From: Gammaproteobacteria bacterium
Lineage (GTDB): Bacteria; Pseudomonadota; Gammaproteobacteria; Granulosicoccales; Granulosicoccaceae
Length of the DNA: 62,249 bases
Direction: 5' to 3'
NCBI GenBank assembly: GCA_002746645.1
Contig: PDPU01000038.1
Coordinates: 1-62,249, forward strand
Made by a program: the position numbers and the translations under genes. The notes beneath the pieces are model-generated. The model was not told the DNA's origin and searched no databases. It worked only from the letters and a program-made list of their open reading frames with translations. This document shows, one piece after another, positions 45,920-54,424 of the stretch (positions are counted from its first letter, which is position 1; the number at the start of each line of letters is the position of its first letter).

Positions 45920-45948
45920 GGTCACAACCCGAGAGAGGCGTTGTGACC
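45920..45948. promoter_or_regulatory. Perfect 9-bp inverted repeat upstream of paralogue A
   Basis: ggtcacaac at 45920-45928 pairs perfectly with gttgtgacc at 45940-45948 across an 11-bp loop. It lies 52 bp before the start of paralogue A and about 80 bp after the stop of paralogue B. No T-run follows on either strand, so an operator is more likely than a terminator. Confidence 0.45.
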
Positions 45949-46029
45949 AGGTGCACATTGTTACTGGAAGGATACCGCTGATGGAAAGAATCTGCACCCT
46001 GTCGAATGAAGGGAGATTCCTTCTCCGGC

Positions 46030-47634
46030 TTACCTGTCGAAACTGCAGACATCAAGGTCGGTGAATACCCCATCGAGGTCGTTGCACTGAAGGGCATCTG
46101 TCCAGAGTGTTCTGCCTTCGAACTCTCGACCGCTGGTGTAATCATCCAGGTTGCGTATCATGTTGAAGCCGTCTTCGAGACGAAGCCCATCCAGTACCAT
46201 GTAGCCGTATGGACGCTTGCTGGTTTCGTCGGGACTGCGTGAATACAGGTGAATCAGACCACCACTCAAGGCAAACTGGTTTTCGTCTGCTGACAGATCG
46301 AACTGCAGATCCGAGATGGTCACGGTGACGGCTTCATCGGCAAGATTCACGTAAGCCGATTCGGTGACCCGATTCTCTGCTTTCTGCTGCCCCGGAGTCA
46401 GATGAGCGTGCCGGTACCTGTAGGTCGAATAGTGGTTGGTGTAACGAACCGGTGCCCAGAATTCAGGGCCTGTGTAGCTGTCGGTCACGTATTCGACGAT
46501 GATGTCCGAACTGGAGTCGGCCGAGAAGGATGCGGTACGCCAGTATTTACCACTGAGGCTCCTCCCGCCATCGTCGGTTGTCATCGACATGGCATCGAAG
46601 ATGATCTGCTCTCGGCGGTTCTGGCCGCCAAGTCGCGAAGGCGAGTCACCTGAGATGAGAACCGCAGCCTTGCCTTCGAGGGTGCTGTCGCCGAGCAGGC
46701 AGGCATTGAAGTCGAGCGACATCGACGCCAGTGGCGCCTTGGTGGGATTGTTCGGATCAGGTTTGCTGTAATAATCAACGGTTCTGGTCACGTCGCCGCT
46801 GTCGCAGCTGCGCGTGCTGACGCTTTCGGCCATCGAGGGTGATTCGAGTCCCGTGTTCGTCAGGCCATCGGCACTGATCTGGCGCTCGTCCCAGAGCAGC
46901 AGGGCATCGAGAACCGAGTTGATGAACGGTTTGAAGTGCTCGCCACGCACTGCCGGCATCACGCCCGCAAGGTAGTTGTCGTAGGTGGCGACGAGGTCGG
47001 TGGTTTCAGTGTCGAGGTTGTCGTCGGACAGCTCGAAGTACACGCGATTGGTGGAGATCCAGTCCCGCCAGTCGGCCTTGCCGTCATCATTGCCGAGTAC
47101 GTAGACGATGGCGTAGAAACCTGCTTCGTTGGGCTGCCAGCTCGTGGCCGAGGCGTTGATGGACGTCACGTACTTGCCGTCCCTGAGGACGTTGATGCCG
47201 ACCACGCCGTAACCTTCGCCGTTGTCCCAGTCGGCGGGTACGGCGTCCCACGCCAGTCTGCCGTTTTCGAGGCGAATTTCGGACAGTCCGCGGTAACCGG
47301 TGCCCGGCTCATCAGTGCCGGTGTACACTATCTCGGAGCGCTCCCAGATGGTCCAGTCGCTGGTCTTTACCGACACCAGAAAGTAGCCATCGGCCTCCGG
47401 TGCCGTCCATGAAGTTGTGGTGGCAGCGAGTGTGGTGACGTAGCTGCCGTCATCGCGGTGGACGTTGATACTGTCGATGCCCGAGGAGGCCGCCGGCCAA
47501 CTGATGGTGTATCCATCGACGCTCGGTTGCAGCGGAGCGGCCAGGGCCGTCAGCGGTGCTGCCAGACAGGCAAGGGCGATGGGAGCGAAACGGAACCGCT
47601 GACGCTGGTCGGCGGAAGTGGTGTGTGCAGTCAT
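46030..47634 (-). CDS. Secreted protein with two Fn3-like modules and unknown C-terminal domain (paralogue B)
   Basis: A 534-residue homologue of paralogue A. It has a matching signal peptide (RFRFAPIALACLAAPLTALA), the two repeated modules (TISWPAASSGIDSINVHRDD; GVVGINVLRDGKYVTSINAS), then only a short linker (LSDDNLDTETTD) where A has the PNPEE array, and a shared C-terminal domain (FKPFINSVLDALLLWDERQI, VSTRSCDSGDVTRTVDYYSK, SYTGPEFWAPV, KRPYGYMVLDG). Stretches of DNA are nearly identical between the copies. GAGAAG precedes the ATG. Tandem same-strand arrangement suggests duplication in place. Confidence 0.75.
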   Translation of the reverse strand: MTAHTTSADQRQRFRFAPIALACLAAPLTALAAPLQPSVDGYTISWPAASSGIDSINVHRDDGSYVTTLAATTTSWTAPEADGYFLVSVKTSDWTIWERSEIVYTGTDEPGTGYRGLSEIRLENGRLAWDAVPADWDNGEGYGVVGINVLRDGKYVTSINASATSWQPNEAGFYAIVYVLGNDDGKADWRDWISTNRVYFELSDDNLDTETTDLVATYDNYLAGVMPAVRGEHFKPFINSVLDALLLWDERQISADGLTNTGLESPSMAESVSTRSCDSGDVTRTVDYYSKPDPNNPTKAPLASMSLDFNACLLGDSTLEGKAAVLISGDSPSRLGGQNRREQIIFDAMSMTTDDGGRSLSGKYWRTASFSADSSSDIIVEYVTDSYTGPEFWAPVRYTNHYSTYRYRHAHLTPGQQKAENRVTESAYVNLADEAVTVTISDLQFDLSADENQFALSGGLIHLYSRSPDETSKRPYGYMVLDGLRLEDGFNMIRNLDDYTSGREFEGRTLWTDALQCNDLDGVFTDLDVCSFDR

Positions 47635-47788
47635 GGATATTCTTCTCGTGGTTGTTAATCCAGTAAGGATCCTGCACCTTTCCAACGAGTAAGTTTGTGA
47701 TGAATTCACACCGGGGTGACTTGCAAAGGTGTGTGGCGGAGAAGCCGCGTCGATACCCTTGCTGCAAATTCATCCCCGTGTCGCGAGT

Positions 47789-49348
47789 TCAGGAGAACTC
47801 GTCGTCCATGCCGTACTCGCGGATCTTTCGCGTCAGGGTATTGCGACTCCAGCCGAGCTGTCTTGCTGCATCCTGACGCCGCTCCTGAGTATTCTGCATG
47901 GCGGCGCGTATCAGTACCTTTTCGCACAGCGCGATGGCTTCGCGCGCCACGCCATCGCGACCGGCGGCGAGTGCCGATTCGGCCCACTGCCGCAGTGGCC
48001 GTTCCCAGTCGAGTTCACTGGTACGCGGCTGATCGCGCACGCCGTCGGGCAGGTCTTCGGGCTTCAGTTCAACCGCGCTTGCCATGACCGTCAGCCAGTG
48101 AGCGGTGTTCCGTAGCTGTCGGACGTTGCCCGGCCAGGGAAGGGAACTGGCATAACGGGCGAAGGCCGGCGTCATGCGTCGTGGCGTTTCACCCAGTTCC
48201 GCGGCGCTTTCTTCGAGGAAACGCGCGAGCAGGGCTGGGATGTCTTCACGGCGTTCGCGCAGTGGCGGTGCTTCGATGCGAATCACGTTGAGACGATGAA
48301 AGAGATCCTCGCGAAAGCGCCCTTCACGCACGAGTGCTTCGAGGTTCTGATGGGTGGCGGCGATGATGCGCACGTCGACGGTGAGCGGCAGTGGCCCACC
48401 AATGCGGTAGAACTGACCGTCGGTGAGAACACGCAGCAGTCGTGTCTGCAGGGTCGTGGGCATGTCACCGATCTCGTCAAGGAACAGGGTGCCACCATTG
48501 GCTTGTTCGAATCGGCCGATGCGCGTGCCGTGCGCGCCGGTGAAGGCACCGCGTTCGTGTCCGAAGAGTTCCGACTCCATGAGGTCGTGGGGAATGGCGG
48601 CCATGTTCAGCGCCACGAAGGGCCTGTCGCTTCTGGGGCTGTGGCGATGCAGCGCCTGGGCGATGAGTTCCTTGCCACTGCCCGATTCGCCGTTGATGAG
48701 CACCGTGGTGCGGGATTTCGCCAGCCGGCCGATGGCGCGGTAGACCCGTTGCATTGCAGGGGCTTCGCCGATGAGACCGTGGCGGTCATCCGGCAGGGCA
48801 TGTCCGACAACGTTGGCCGTGCGCGCCGTTCTGCGCGCTTGTGTGTTGGTATGGGTGCTGGCTGCGTGGTTACTGGTTGCGTGAGCGCCGGCTGCATGAG
48901 CGCTGGTTCGAGCAGCACCCGCGCCTCTTGCAGAGGGTGATGCGCGTTTGGTGCCTCTGCTGCCGGCTGGCAGGGTGTTGCTGTCGATGCTTCTCCGGAT
49001 CTGCTCGACCACGGCCGCGATGTCGAAAGGCTTCGGGATGAACTCGACCGCGCCTTCCTCGTAGGCCGCGACCGTGGCGTCGAGATCGGAATAGGCCGTC
49101 ATGATGAGCACGGGAATGTCCGGGTACTCCGCGTGCAGGCGCTTCATGAAATCGAGGCCGCTGGTGCCGGGCATGCGCACGTCACTGATCACCGCATCGG
49201 GAGGCAGGGCGTTGCCGGCGAGCAGTTCGGCGGCCTCGTCGGCGGTTTCGAAGCTGATCACATCCATGCCGGCCTGGCTCAGACCCTTGTCGAGCACCCA
49301 GCGGATCGAGCGGTCGTCGTCGATGACCCAGATCTGTTGCTCGCTCAT
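47789..49348 (-). CDS. glnG: Nitrogen regulation response regulator NtrC
   Basis: A 519-residue sigma-54 activator. Receiver domain residues 1-120 with phosphorylatable Asp56 (PDAVISDVRMPGTSG); an unusually long, Ala/His/Thr/Arg-rich linker about residues 123-200; AAA+ domain with Walker A GESGSGKE, the sigma-54 contact loop GAFTGA and GGTLFLDEIGDMP; C-terminal Fis-type helix-turn-helix (RQDAARQLGWSRNTLTRKIR). It activates glnA and other nitrogen genes when phosphorylated by NtrB. Its ATG overlaps the ntrB stop by one base. The linker is far longer than usual for NtrC (the total is about 50 residues over E. coli) and low-complexity. Confidence 0.95.
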   Translation of the reverse strand: MSEQQIWVIDDDRSIRWVLDKGLSQAGMDVISFETADEAAELLAGNALPPDAVISDVRMPGTSGLDFMKRLHAEYPDIPVLIMTAYSDLDATVAAYEEGAVEFIPKPFDIAAVVEQIRRSIDSNTLPAGSRGTKRASPSARGAGAARTSAHAAGAHATSNHAASTHTNTQARRTARTANVVGHALPDDRHGLIGEAPAMQRVYRAIGRLAKSRTTVLINGESGSGKELIAQALHRHSPRSDRPFVALNMAAIPHDLMESELFGHERGAFTGAHGTRIGRFEQANGGTLFLDEIGDMPTTLQTRLLRVLTDGQFYRIGGPLPLTVDVRIIAATHQNLEALVREGRFREDLFHRLNVIRIEAPPLRERREDIPALLARFLEESAAELGETPRRMTPAFARYASSLPWPGNVRQLRNTAHWLTVMASAVELKPEDLPDGVRDQPRTSELDWERPLRQWAESALAAGRDGVAREAIALCEKVLIRAAMQNTQERRQDAARQLGWSRNTLTRKIREYGMDDEFS

Positions 49349-50802
49349 CAGTGAATCTCCTTCGCGTCGGAGGAGGCAGGTGCGGTGTTGTCCGAATGCG
49401 CTTCTGCCGGTGCGGTTGTCGCGTCAGCGGTGTCGGTGGCGTCAGCGAGTGTCAGAGGCAGGAAGACGGAAAACAGCGTACCCGGTCCGGGAACCCGCGG
49501 GTCGTTTCCTCCGTCGTTCCGTGCGTCGTTTCGTGTGCCATTCCGTATGTCGCTTCGTATGTCGCTTCGTATGTCGCTTCGTATGTCGCTTCGTATGTCG
49601 CTTCGTATGTCGCTTCGTATGTCGCTGCCACTGTCGTGGCGGTCATCGGGTCGTGATGCAGGGAACGCGTTGCCTCGTGCCGGGCTCTGCACATGAATGA
49701 TCCCGCCGAGTTGCACCGCGATGCCCTGGGCAATGGCAAGCCCCAGTCCGCTGCCGTGACTCGTGCCACTGACCATGGGCAGGAATATGCGATCGAAGAG
49801 TTCGGGTGCGATGCCGGGGCCGTTGTCTTCGACCGAAAGGCAGGCCACCAGCCGGTGCCGCTGGCCGGCGATGGTGTAGTTCGTGACCACGCGTGAACGA
49901 AAGGTGATGCAGCCGCCACCGAACTCATCGAGTGCCGTGACCGCGTTCGTGGCGATGTTGAGCATGACCTGCACCAGTCGATCGCGATCGACAAGACAGT
50001 CGGGGATGCTCGGGTCGTAGTCGCGCTGGATGCTGATCGAGGCAGGTGCGGCGGTGGCGATCAGGCGTCGCGTGTGTTCGAGCACTTCATGCAGGTTGAT
50101 GTACTCGCGCCGTTGTTGGCCGGCCGGACCGAGAAGGCGCGAAAGCAGCGTGCCGAGCCGGTCGGCTTCTTCGTGGATGATGCCGGTGTATTCCTTGAGC
50201 TGATCGTCGTCGAGTTCCTGTTCGAGCAATTGTGCCGCGCCGCGAAGGCCAGACAGGGGATTCCGGATTTCGTGGGCGAGTCCGCGCATGAGCCCGTGCA
50301 TTTCAGCCTGTCGTTGTTGCAGGGCTTCTTCCTGGGCAATACGCGTGGCGCGGTCGATCGGAATGAGTTCGATCAGCAGGCTTTCGCCTTGACGATGTGT
50401 GTCCGGTGGCTGTGCGGGTTGATGTGCGTCCGGTGTCTGCGTGGGTCGGTGCGCGATCATCGGCGAGATGCAGAGATCGACGACGCAGGGTTGTGCGTCG
50501 GCAGCACGGATCGGAATCTGCCGCTGGCTGTAGGATTGGTTCTCGCTGGCCGCCTGGTGCAGGAGGCCTGCGGTGGTCTCGGGAAACGAGACGACATCGA
50601 GTAGAGCTGCACCGAGGAGCCTGCTTGAGCTTCTTCCGAGGAGTTGCTCGGCCGCTGTGTTGAGGTAGCGTATGGCGAAGCGGCGATCGAGCTCGATCAC
50701 CGCCGTGCTGAGCGCATCGAGTCGTGCACGGCAGTGGCCTTCGTCGTCGCTTGCCCCGTTTTCGCCCGAATCGTTCACGACATCGATGGTGCCGGCCTGC
50801 AC
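49348..50802 (-). CDS. glnL: Nitrogen regulation sensor kinase/phosphatase NtrB
   Basis: A 484-residue soluble histidine kinase. PAS domain residues 25-90 (STAVIELDRRFAIRYLNTAA), H-box LAHEIRNPLSGLRGAAQLLE with the autophosphorylated His, N-box NIATNAVTALDE, G1 SVEDNGPGIAPELFD and G2 SGLGLAIAQGIA. Between the G2 box and the last strand (GTLFSVFLPLTLA) lies an extra stretch of about 60 residues, mostly SDIR repeats, absent from ordinary NtrB. GTG start at 50802. Together with PII it sets NtrC phosphorylation. The inserted repeat sits in the ATPase lobe, where it might alter kinase/phosphatase balance, or be a tolerated surface loop. Confidence 0.94.
   Translation of the reverse strand: MQAGTIDVVNDSGENGASDDEGHCRARLDALSTAVIELDRRFAIRYLNTAAEQLLGRSSSRLLGAALLDVVSFPETTAGLLHQAASENQSYSQRQIPIRAADAQPCVVDLCISPMIAHRPTQTPDAHQPAQPPDTHRQGESLLIELIPIDRATRIAQEEALQQRQAEMHGLMRGLAHEIRNPLSGLRGAAQLLEQELDDDQLKEYTGIIHEEADRLGTLLSRLLGPAGQQRREYINLHEVLEHTRRLIATAAPASISIQRDYDPSIPDCLVDRDRLVQVMLNIATNAVTALDEFGGGCITFRSRVVTNYTIAGQRHRLVACLSVEDNGPGIAPELFDRIFLPMVSGTSHGSGLGLAIAQGIAVQLGGIIHVQSPARGNAFPASRPDDRHDSGSDIRSDIRSDIRSDIRSDIRSDIRSDIRNGTRNDARNDGGNDPRVPGPGTLFSVFLPLTLADATDTADATTAPAEAHSDNTAPASSDAKEIH
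49544..49627 (-). repeat. Seven 12-bp units (SDIR) in ntrB
   Basis: Six perfect copies of cgtatgtcgctt (49544-49615) and a seventh with one change (49616-49627) encode repeated SDIR at residues about 392-419. Perfect identity implies recent expansion or ongoing slippage; the unit keeps the frame. More degenerate copies flank it (FRNDARNDGG region). Confidence 0.95.
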
Positions 50803-50819
50803 AGGATTGACAATACAGA

Positions 50820-50849
50820 CCCGGCCCCTTGTGGTGTTCCGGGGCCGGG
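50820..50849 (-). terminator. Hairpin downstream of glnA
   Basis: cccggcccc at 50820-50828 pairs perfectly with ggggccggg at 50841-50849 over a 12-nt loop, just after the glnA stop and before ntrB. The tract after it on the minus strand (CTGTATTGT) is only mildly T-rich, so it may attenuate rather than fully stop transcription into ntrBC, as is usual in glnA-ntrBC operons. Confidence 0.65.
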
Positions 50850-50866
50850 CCTTGCCGTGGTCGTGA

Positions 50867-52276
50867 TCAGAGGCTGTAGTACATGTCGAACTCGACCGGG
50901 TGGGTCGACATGCGAAGCCGCGTGACCTCCTTCATCTTGAGGTCGATGTAGCTGTTGATCAGATCGTCGGTGAAGACGCCACCTGCGGTCAGGAAGCCAC
51001 GGTCGGCATCGAGCGCTTCAAGTGCCTGGCCGAAAGACGAGCAGACCGTCGGGATGGCCTTGCCTTCCTCGGGCGGCAGGTCGTAGAGATCCTTGTCGGC
51101 CGCGTCGCCCGGGTGGATCCGGTTCTGGATGCCGTCAAGCCCTGCCATCAGGAGTGCGGCGAAGGTGAGGTAGGGGTTGCCGGTGGGGTCGGGGAAGCGC
51201 ACCTCGATGCGGCGGCCTCGCGGGTTCGATACGTGGGGAATGCGGATCGAGGCCGAACGGTTGCGTGCCGAATAGGCGAGCATGACCGGTGCTTCGAAGC
51301 CCGGCACGAGACGCTTGTAGCTGTTGGTGGACGCGTTCGAGAAGGCGTTGATGGCGCGGGCGTGCTTGATGATGCCACCGATGTAGTGCAGTGCCATTTC
51401 CGACAGGCCACCGTACAGGTCACCGGCGAAGAGGTTGTCATCACCCTTCGCCAGTGACTGGTGCACGTGCATGCCGCTGCCGTTGTCGCCGACGAGAGGC
51501 TTGGGCATGAAGGTGGCGGTGCGGCCGTACTGATGCGCGACGTTGTGTACGACGTACTTCAGAACCTGTACGGTGTCGGCACGCTTGACGAGCGTGTCGA
51601 AGCGGGTGCCGATCTCGCACTGGCCGGCCGTGCCCACTTCGTGGTGGTGCACCTCGGGGATGACGCCCATCTGCTCGAGCACGAGGCACATGGTGGCGCG
51701 GAGGTCGGCAAGTGAATCCACCGGGGGCACCGGGAAGTAGCCGCCCTTGACACGCGGGCGGTGGCCGGTGTTGCCGCCGTCGATCTTCTTGTTGGTGTTC
51801 CAGTCGGCTTCTTCCGAATCGATGGCGTAGCTCATGCCGCTCATGTCGGTTTTCCAGCGAACGTCGTCGAAGACGAAGAACTCGGGTTCGGGGCCGAAGT
51901 AGGCGACGTCAGCGATACCGGTGGACTGCAGGTAGGCCTCGGCACGCGTGGCGACGGAACGCGGATCGCGCTCGTAGCCTTCCATGGTGTCGGGTTCGAT
52001 GACGTTGCAGCGGAGGTTGAGGGTGGCGTGCTCGGTGAAGGGGTCGAGCACGGCGGTGTCGGGTTCCGGCATCAGCAGCATGTCGGATGCGTGAATACCC
52101 TTCCAGCCGGCGATCGACGAGCCGTCGAAGGGCTGACCGTCTTCGAAGACATCCTCGTCGAACTGCGAGACGGGGATGGCGGTGTGCTGTTCCTTGCCAT
52201 GGGGGTCGGTGAAGCGGTAATCGATGAACCTGACATCGTTTTCCTCGATCATCTTCAGTACGTCATTGCTGGACAT
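50867..52276 (-). CDS. glnA: Glutamine synthetase, type I
   Basis: A 469-residue dodecameric-type GS making glutamine from glutamate, ammonia and ATP. Motifs: [49 protein letters not shown], the ATP loop [40 protein letters not shown], and the adenylylation site [10 protein letters not shown] with Tyr398. Full length. The promoter has sigma-54 and NtrC sites upstream; a hairpin separates it from ntrBC downstream. Confidence 0.97.
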   Translation of the reverse strand: MSSNDVLKMIEENDVRFIDYRFTDPHGKEQHTAIPVSQFDEDVFEDGQPFDGSSIAGWKGIHASDMLLMPEPDTAVLDPFTEHATLNLRCNVIEPDTMEGYERDPRSVATRAEAYLQSTGIADVAYFGPEPEFFVFDDVRWKTDMSGMSYAIDSEEADWNTNKKIDGGNTGHRPRVKGGYFPVPPVDSLADLRATMCLVLEQMGVIPEVHHHEVGTAGQCEIGTRFDTLVKRADTVQVLKYVVHNVAHQYGRTATFMPKPLVGDNGSGMHVHQSLAKGDDNLFAGDLYGGLSEMALHYIGGIIKHARAINAFSNASTNSYKRLVPGFEAPVMLAYSARNRSASIRIPHVSNPRGRRIEVRFPDPTGNPYLTFAALLMAGLDGIQNRIHPGDAADKDLYDLPPEEGKAIPTVCSSFGQALEALDADRGFLTAGGVFTDDLINSYIDLKMKEVTRLRMSTHPVEFDMYYSL

Positions 52277-52381
52277 GCAGAGTTTTCCTCGGGTTTGTTC
52301 TTGGTTGGATGCGATCGGTCGTCGGATGCGGCCGTGTTTCGGTATCCTGGCGTTGCCACGGAGGGCACGTCCTATCAGTAA

Positions 52382-52396
52382 ACAAATATCGCGCCA
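52382..52396 (-). promoter_or_regulatory. glnA: Sigma-54 (-24/-12) promoter of glnA
   Basis: On the minus strand the sequence TGGCGCGATATTTGT fits the TGGCACG-N4-TTGC consensus with the invariant GG in place and GT instead of GC at -12. Predicted start of transcription near 52370, about 94 nt before the ATG. The NtrC sites lie at the expected distances, which strengthens the call. Confidence 0.7.
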
Positions 52397-52469
52397 ATGA
52401 TGAAGGTATGAGAAAAGCGATATAAATCAATTGGATAATGCGTGGCGCGTTGTTGTGTCGACGGTGCGA

Positions 52470-52486
52470 TGCACCATTGTTGTGCG
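52470..52486. promoter_or_regulatory. NtrC binding site 2 (weaker) of glnA
   Basis: tgcaccattgttgtgcg matches the 17-bp NtrC dyad TGCACCA-N3-TGGTGCA with two or three changes on one side. Its centre is 108 bp upstream of the predicted start, the same position as in enterobacterial glnA. Confidence 0.65.
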
Positions 52487-52500
52487 TCTTGGAGGATCGG

Positions 52501-52517
52501 TGCACAAACAAGGTGCA
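52501..52517. promoter_or_regulatory. NtrC binding site 1 (strong) of glnA
   Basis: tgcacaaacaaggtgca is a 17-bp dyad with both TGCAC and GGTGCA half-sites intact. Its centre is 139 bp upstream of the predicted start, nearly the -140 position of the E. coli glnAp2 enhancer. Confidence 0.75.
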
Positions 52518-52693
52518 TTTCTGCCATGAGTGCCTCGGCGGATCAGCAGGAATGATTCTACCGCGTGGTGACATCCTGCGTGTTGGCCCTGCCTCACGCC
52601 GGCAGTGGTCACCCATCCGGCCTCGTCACCCTGAACCGTCGGCGCTCGTCATCCGCGTTGGACGCGAACAGCACCCGCCGGGCGAGAGCCAGG

Positions 52694-52863
52694 CTTCATC
52701 ACAGGTTTCATGACAGGTTTCATGACAGGCTTCGGCAACGTGACCGTGTCCACAGAAACCGGCACTTTCCGATTCACGTGAACCGTTTTTCGGCGTGGAA
52801 GCGTGACCGACATCACGGAAACCGGCCTTTGACGGTTCATGTGAACCGTTTTCGCCGGAACCG
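52694..52863. repeat. 12-bp triplet repeat plus two 63-bp tandem repeats with palindromes
   Basis: Three 12-bp units (52694-52705, 52706-52717, 52718-52729; core tttcatgacagg) are followed by two imperfect 63-bp tandem copies, 52738-52800 and 52801-52863. Each 63-mer carries a small dyad at the same place: ttca-cg-tgaa at 52773-52782 and ggttca-tg-tgaacc at 52834-52847, followed by cgtttt. The stretch lies just beyond the stop of the WYL regulator gene. A minus-strand frame reads through as two 21-residue repeats (KTVHMNRQRPVSV and KTVHVNRKVPVSV) but has no start signal, so I treat it as non-coding. Confidence 0.75.
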
Positions 52864-52875
52864 TTTTCGTCGTGC

Positions 52876-53610
52876 CTATCGACAGGGTGAACCGCTGCTC
52901 CCCGAACAAGCACGCCTGCGGGGGTAGTTGAGCCGGTCGATCGCTTCCCAGCGTTTGCGCAGTGCTTCCGGGTGTTCGGGGTAGCAGTCATCCAGTACCT
53001 GCAGGGATTCGACTCTGTCGGTGCGGAAATGACGGAAGTCGTCTCGCAGTTCGCACCAGGCGGCAATGACCTTGACCTTGTCGAAATAACCCAGCAGAAA
53101 GGGCCATATGGTGCGTTCGGTGATGGCGTCGTTCGACAATGCGCGGTAGCGGATGCGTACCTTTCGACACAAGCGCATCGCGGTTCGCAACTGGTCGGCA
53201 TCGATCAGATCATTCTCGAGTGCACCGGCGTCGAGTACACGCAGTGCGCTTTGCGTGATGATCGGCCTGAGGGCTTCGGGAATCACCGCTTCGATCTTGC
53301 CGAGCAACGAGGCCGCCGCAGCCTGCAGCGCCGGATCGCCTCGTCCTGCAACCCAGCGCGCACCGAGTACTGCTGCCTCCAGTTCGTTGGCCGAAAGCAT
53401 CAGCGGGGGCAGATCGTAGCCGGCGTCCAGCACGTAGCCGATACCGGCCTCACCACGGATCGGAACGCCCTGCAGCTGCAATTCGGCGATGTCCCGATAC
53501 AGCGTTCTCAAGGACACTTCAAGACGCTCGGCCAGTGCCATGCCGGTCATCGGCTGATGGTGTTGGCGGAGGGTCTGGATGATATGAAACAGCCTGTCGG
53601 TGCGCCTCAT
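52876..53610 (-). CDS. HTH/WYL-domain transcriptional regulator (YafY type)
   Basis: A 244-residue DeoR-like winged-helix regulator with a C-terminal WYL domain. N-terminal HTH: RTDRLFHIIQTLRQHHQPMT, GMALAERLEVSLRTLYRDIA; ligand domain: IRYRALSNDAITERTIWPFL, LGYFDKVKVIAAWCELRDDF and RHFRTDRV. WYL regulators bind nucleic acid or small ligands, and several control stress or phage-defence genes. The target is unknown; the divergent or adjacent GST gene is a candidate. The last residues (ACSGSSGSPCR) are atypical and may reflect local sequence change. Confidence 0.88.
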   Translation of the reverse strand: MRRTDRLFHIIQTLRQHHQPMTGMALAERLEVSLRTLYRDIAELQLQGVPIRGEAGIGYVLDAGYDLPPLMLSANELEAAVLGARWVAGRGDPALQAAAASLLGKIEAVIPEALRPIITQSALRVLDAGALENDLIDADQLRTAMRLCRKVRIRYRALSNDAITERTIWPFLLGYFDKVKVIAAWCELRDDFRHFRTDRVESLQVLDDCYPEHPEALRKRWEAIDRLNYPRRRACSGSSGSPCR

Positions 53611-53685
53611 GGTCTTGCTCCCTTGCCTTGCCGCCGGGCAGGGCCGCGGGTGGCATTGCCGAGCCGATGCGACGGATCTGTCTGG

Positions 53686-54306
53686 TCAGGGTGTTGCAGG
53701 AGCGCTCGGAATGATATCGCGCATGCCCGGAAGCAACAGCATTCTCTGGTACCAGTCTTCAACCGGGGCACCACCGGAACGGGCATTGGCCAGTGGCAGT
53801 TGCATGAACGAGGCTGCCAGGGAGACATCGGCCAGGCTGGGTTGATTCCCCGTGAGGTAGTCGGTGTGCTGCAGCGTGGCGTCGAGAAGATCGCCCAGTT
53901 CCTCGAGCAGTCTGCGGCCGTGTTCGATTTCTGTCTGATTGGCATCGTCACCGGCAAAGCAACTGTTGAACACTACCATCGATTCCGCGCGGATGAAGCG
54001 GCAGTTGATCCATTCCAGCCATTGATCGACCCGTGCCTGCGGGATGATGGCCTGTGGATACCAGTCGTATAGCTGGTGGCGGTTCGCGAGATAGCGAAGA
54101 ATGGCATGTGATTCGTGCAGCCGGATGTCGTCATCGATCCACGTGGGTACCTGCTGGTTCGGGTTGATCGCCCGGTAGGCTGGTGTTCGTTGCTCGCCGT
54201 CCTCGAGTCTTACCTGTTTTCGCTCGGCCGGAATGCCGTGAATACCGAGCAGGGCGACGACGCGCCGCGAGCAGGAAGACAAGGGGTGGTAGTACAGTGT
54301 GGCCAT
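53686..54306 (-). CDS. Glutathione S-transferase family protein
   Basis: A 206-residue thioredoxin-fold GST. N-terminal [20 protein letters not shown] with Ser/Cys active-site region, [20 protein letters not shown] (cis-Pro loop and ESHAIL glutathione gamma-Glu contact), and a helical C-domain ([40 protein letters not shown]). The ATG at 54306 fixes the usual start MATLYYHP; upstream codons are not GST-like. It lies 75 bp upstream of the WYL regulator on the same strand. Confidence 0.88.
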   Translation of the reverse strand: MATLYYHPLSSCSRRVVALLGIHGIPAERKQVRLEDGEQRTPAYRAINPNQQVPTWIDDDIRLHESHAILRYLANRHQLYDWYPQAIIPQARVDQWLEWINCRFIRAESMVVFNSCFAGDDANQTEIEHGRRLLEELGDLLDATLQHTDYLTGNQPSLADVSLAASFMQLPLANARSGGAPVEDWYQRMLLLPGMRDIIPSAPATP

Positions 54307-54424
54307 GGGGGATTCAGGCTGTGTTGGCAGAGTCCCTGAGTCTACTGACCGGCTGCTGCCAGCGTTGTGGCAGCAGTTTGATTCCCTGTGTGCGTCTACA
54401 TCCATGCGCATATGTGCCGAGTGC

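Noticed and set aside
47784..47801. Hairpin at the ntrC stop as terminator
   Set aside because: A 7-bp stem (cgagttc/gaactcg) exists but overlaps the stop codon and no T-run follows.
49500..49640. CRISPR array
   Set aside because: The 12-bp repeats are contiguous without spacers and lie in frame inside ntrB.
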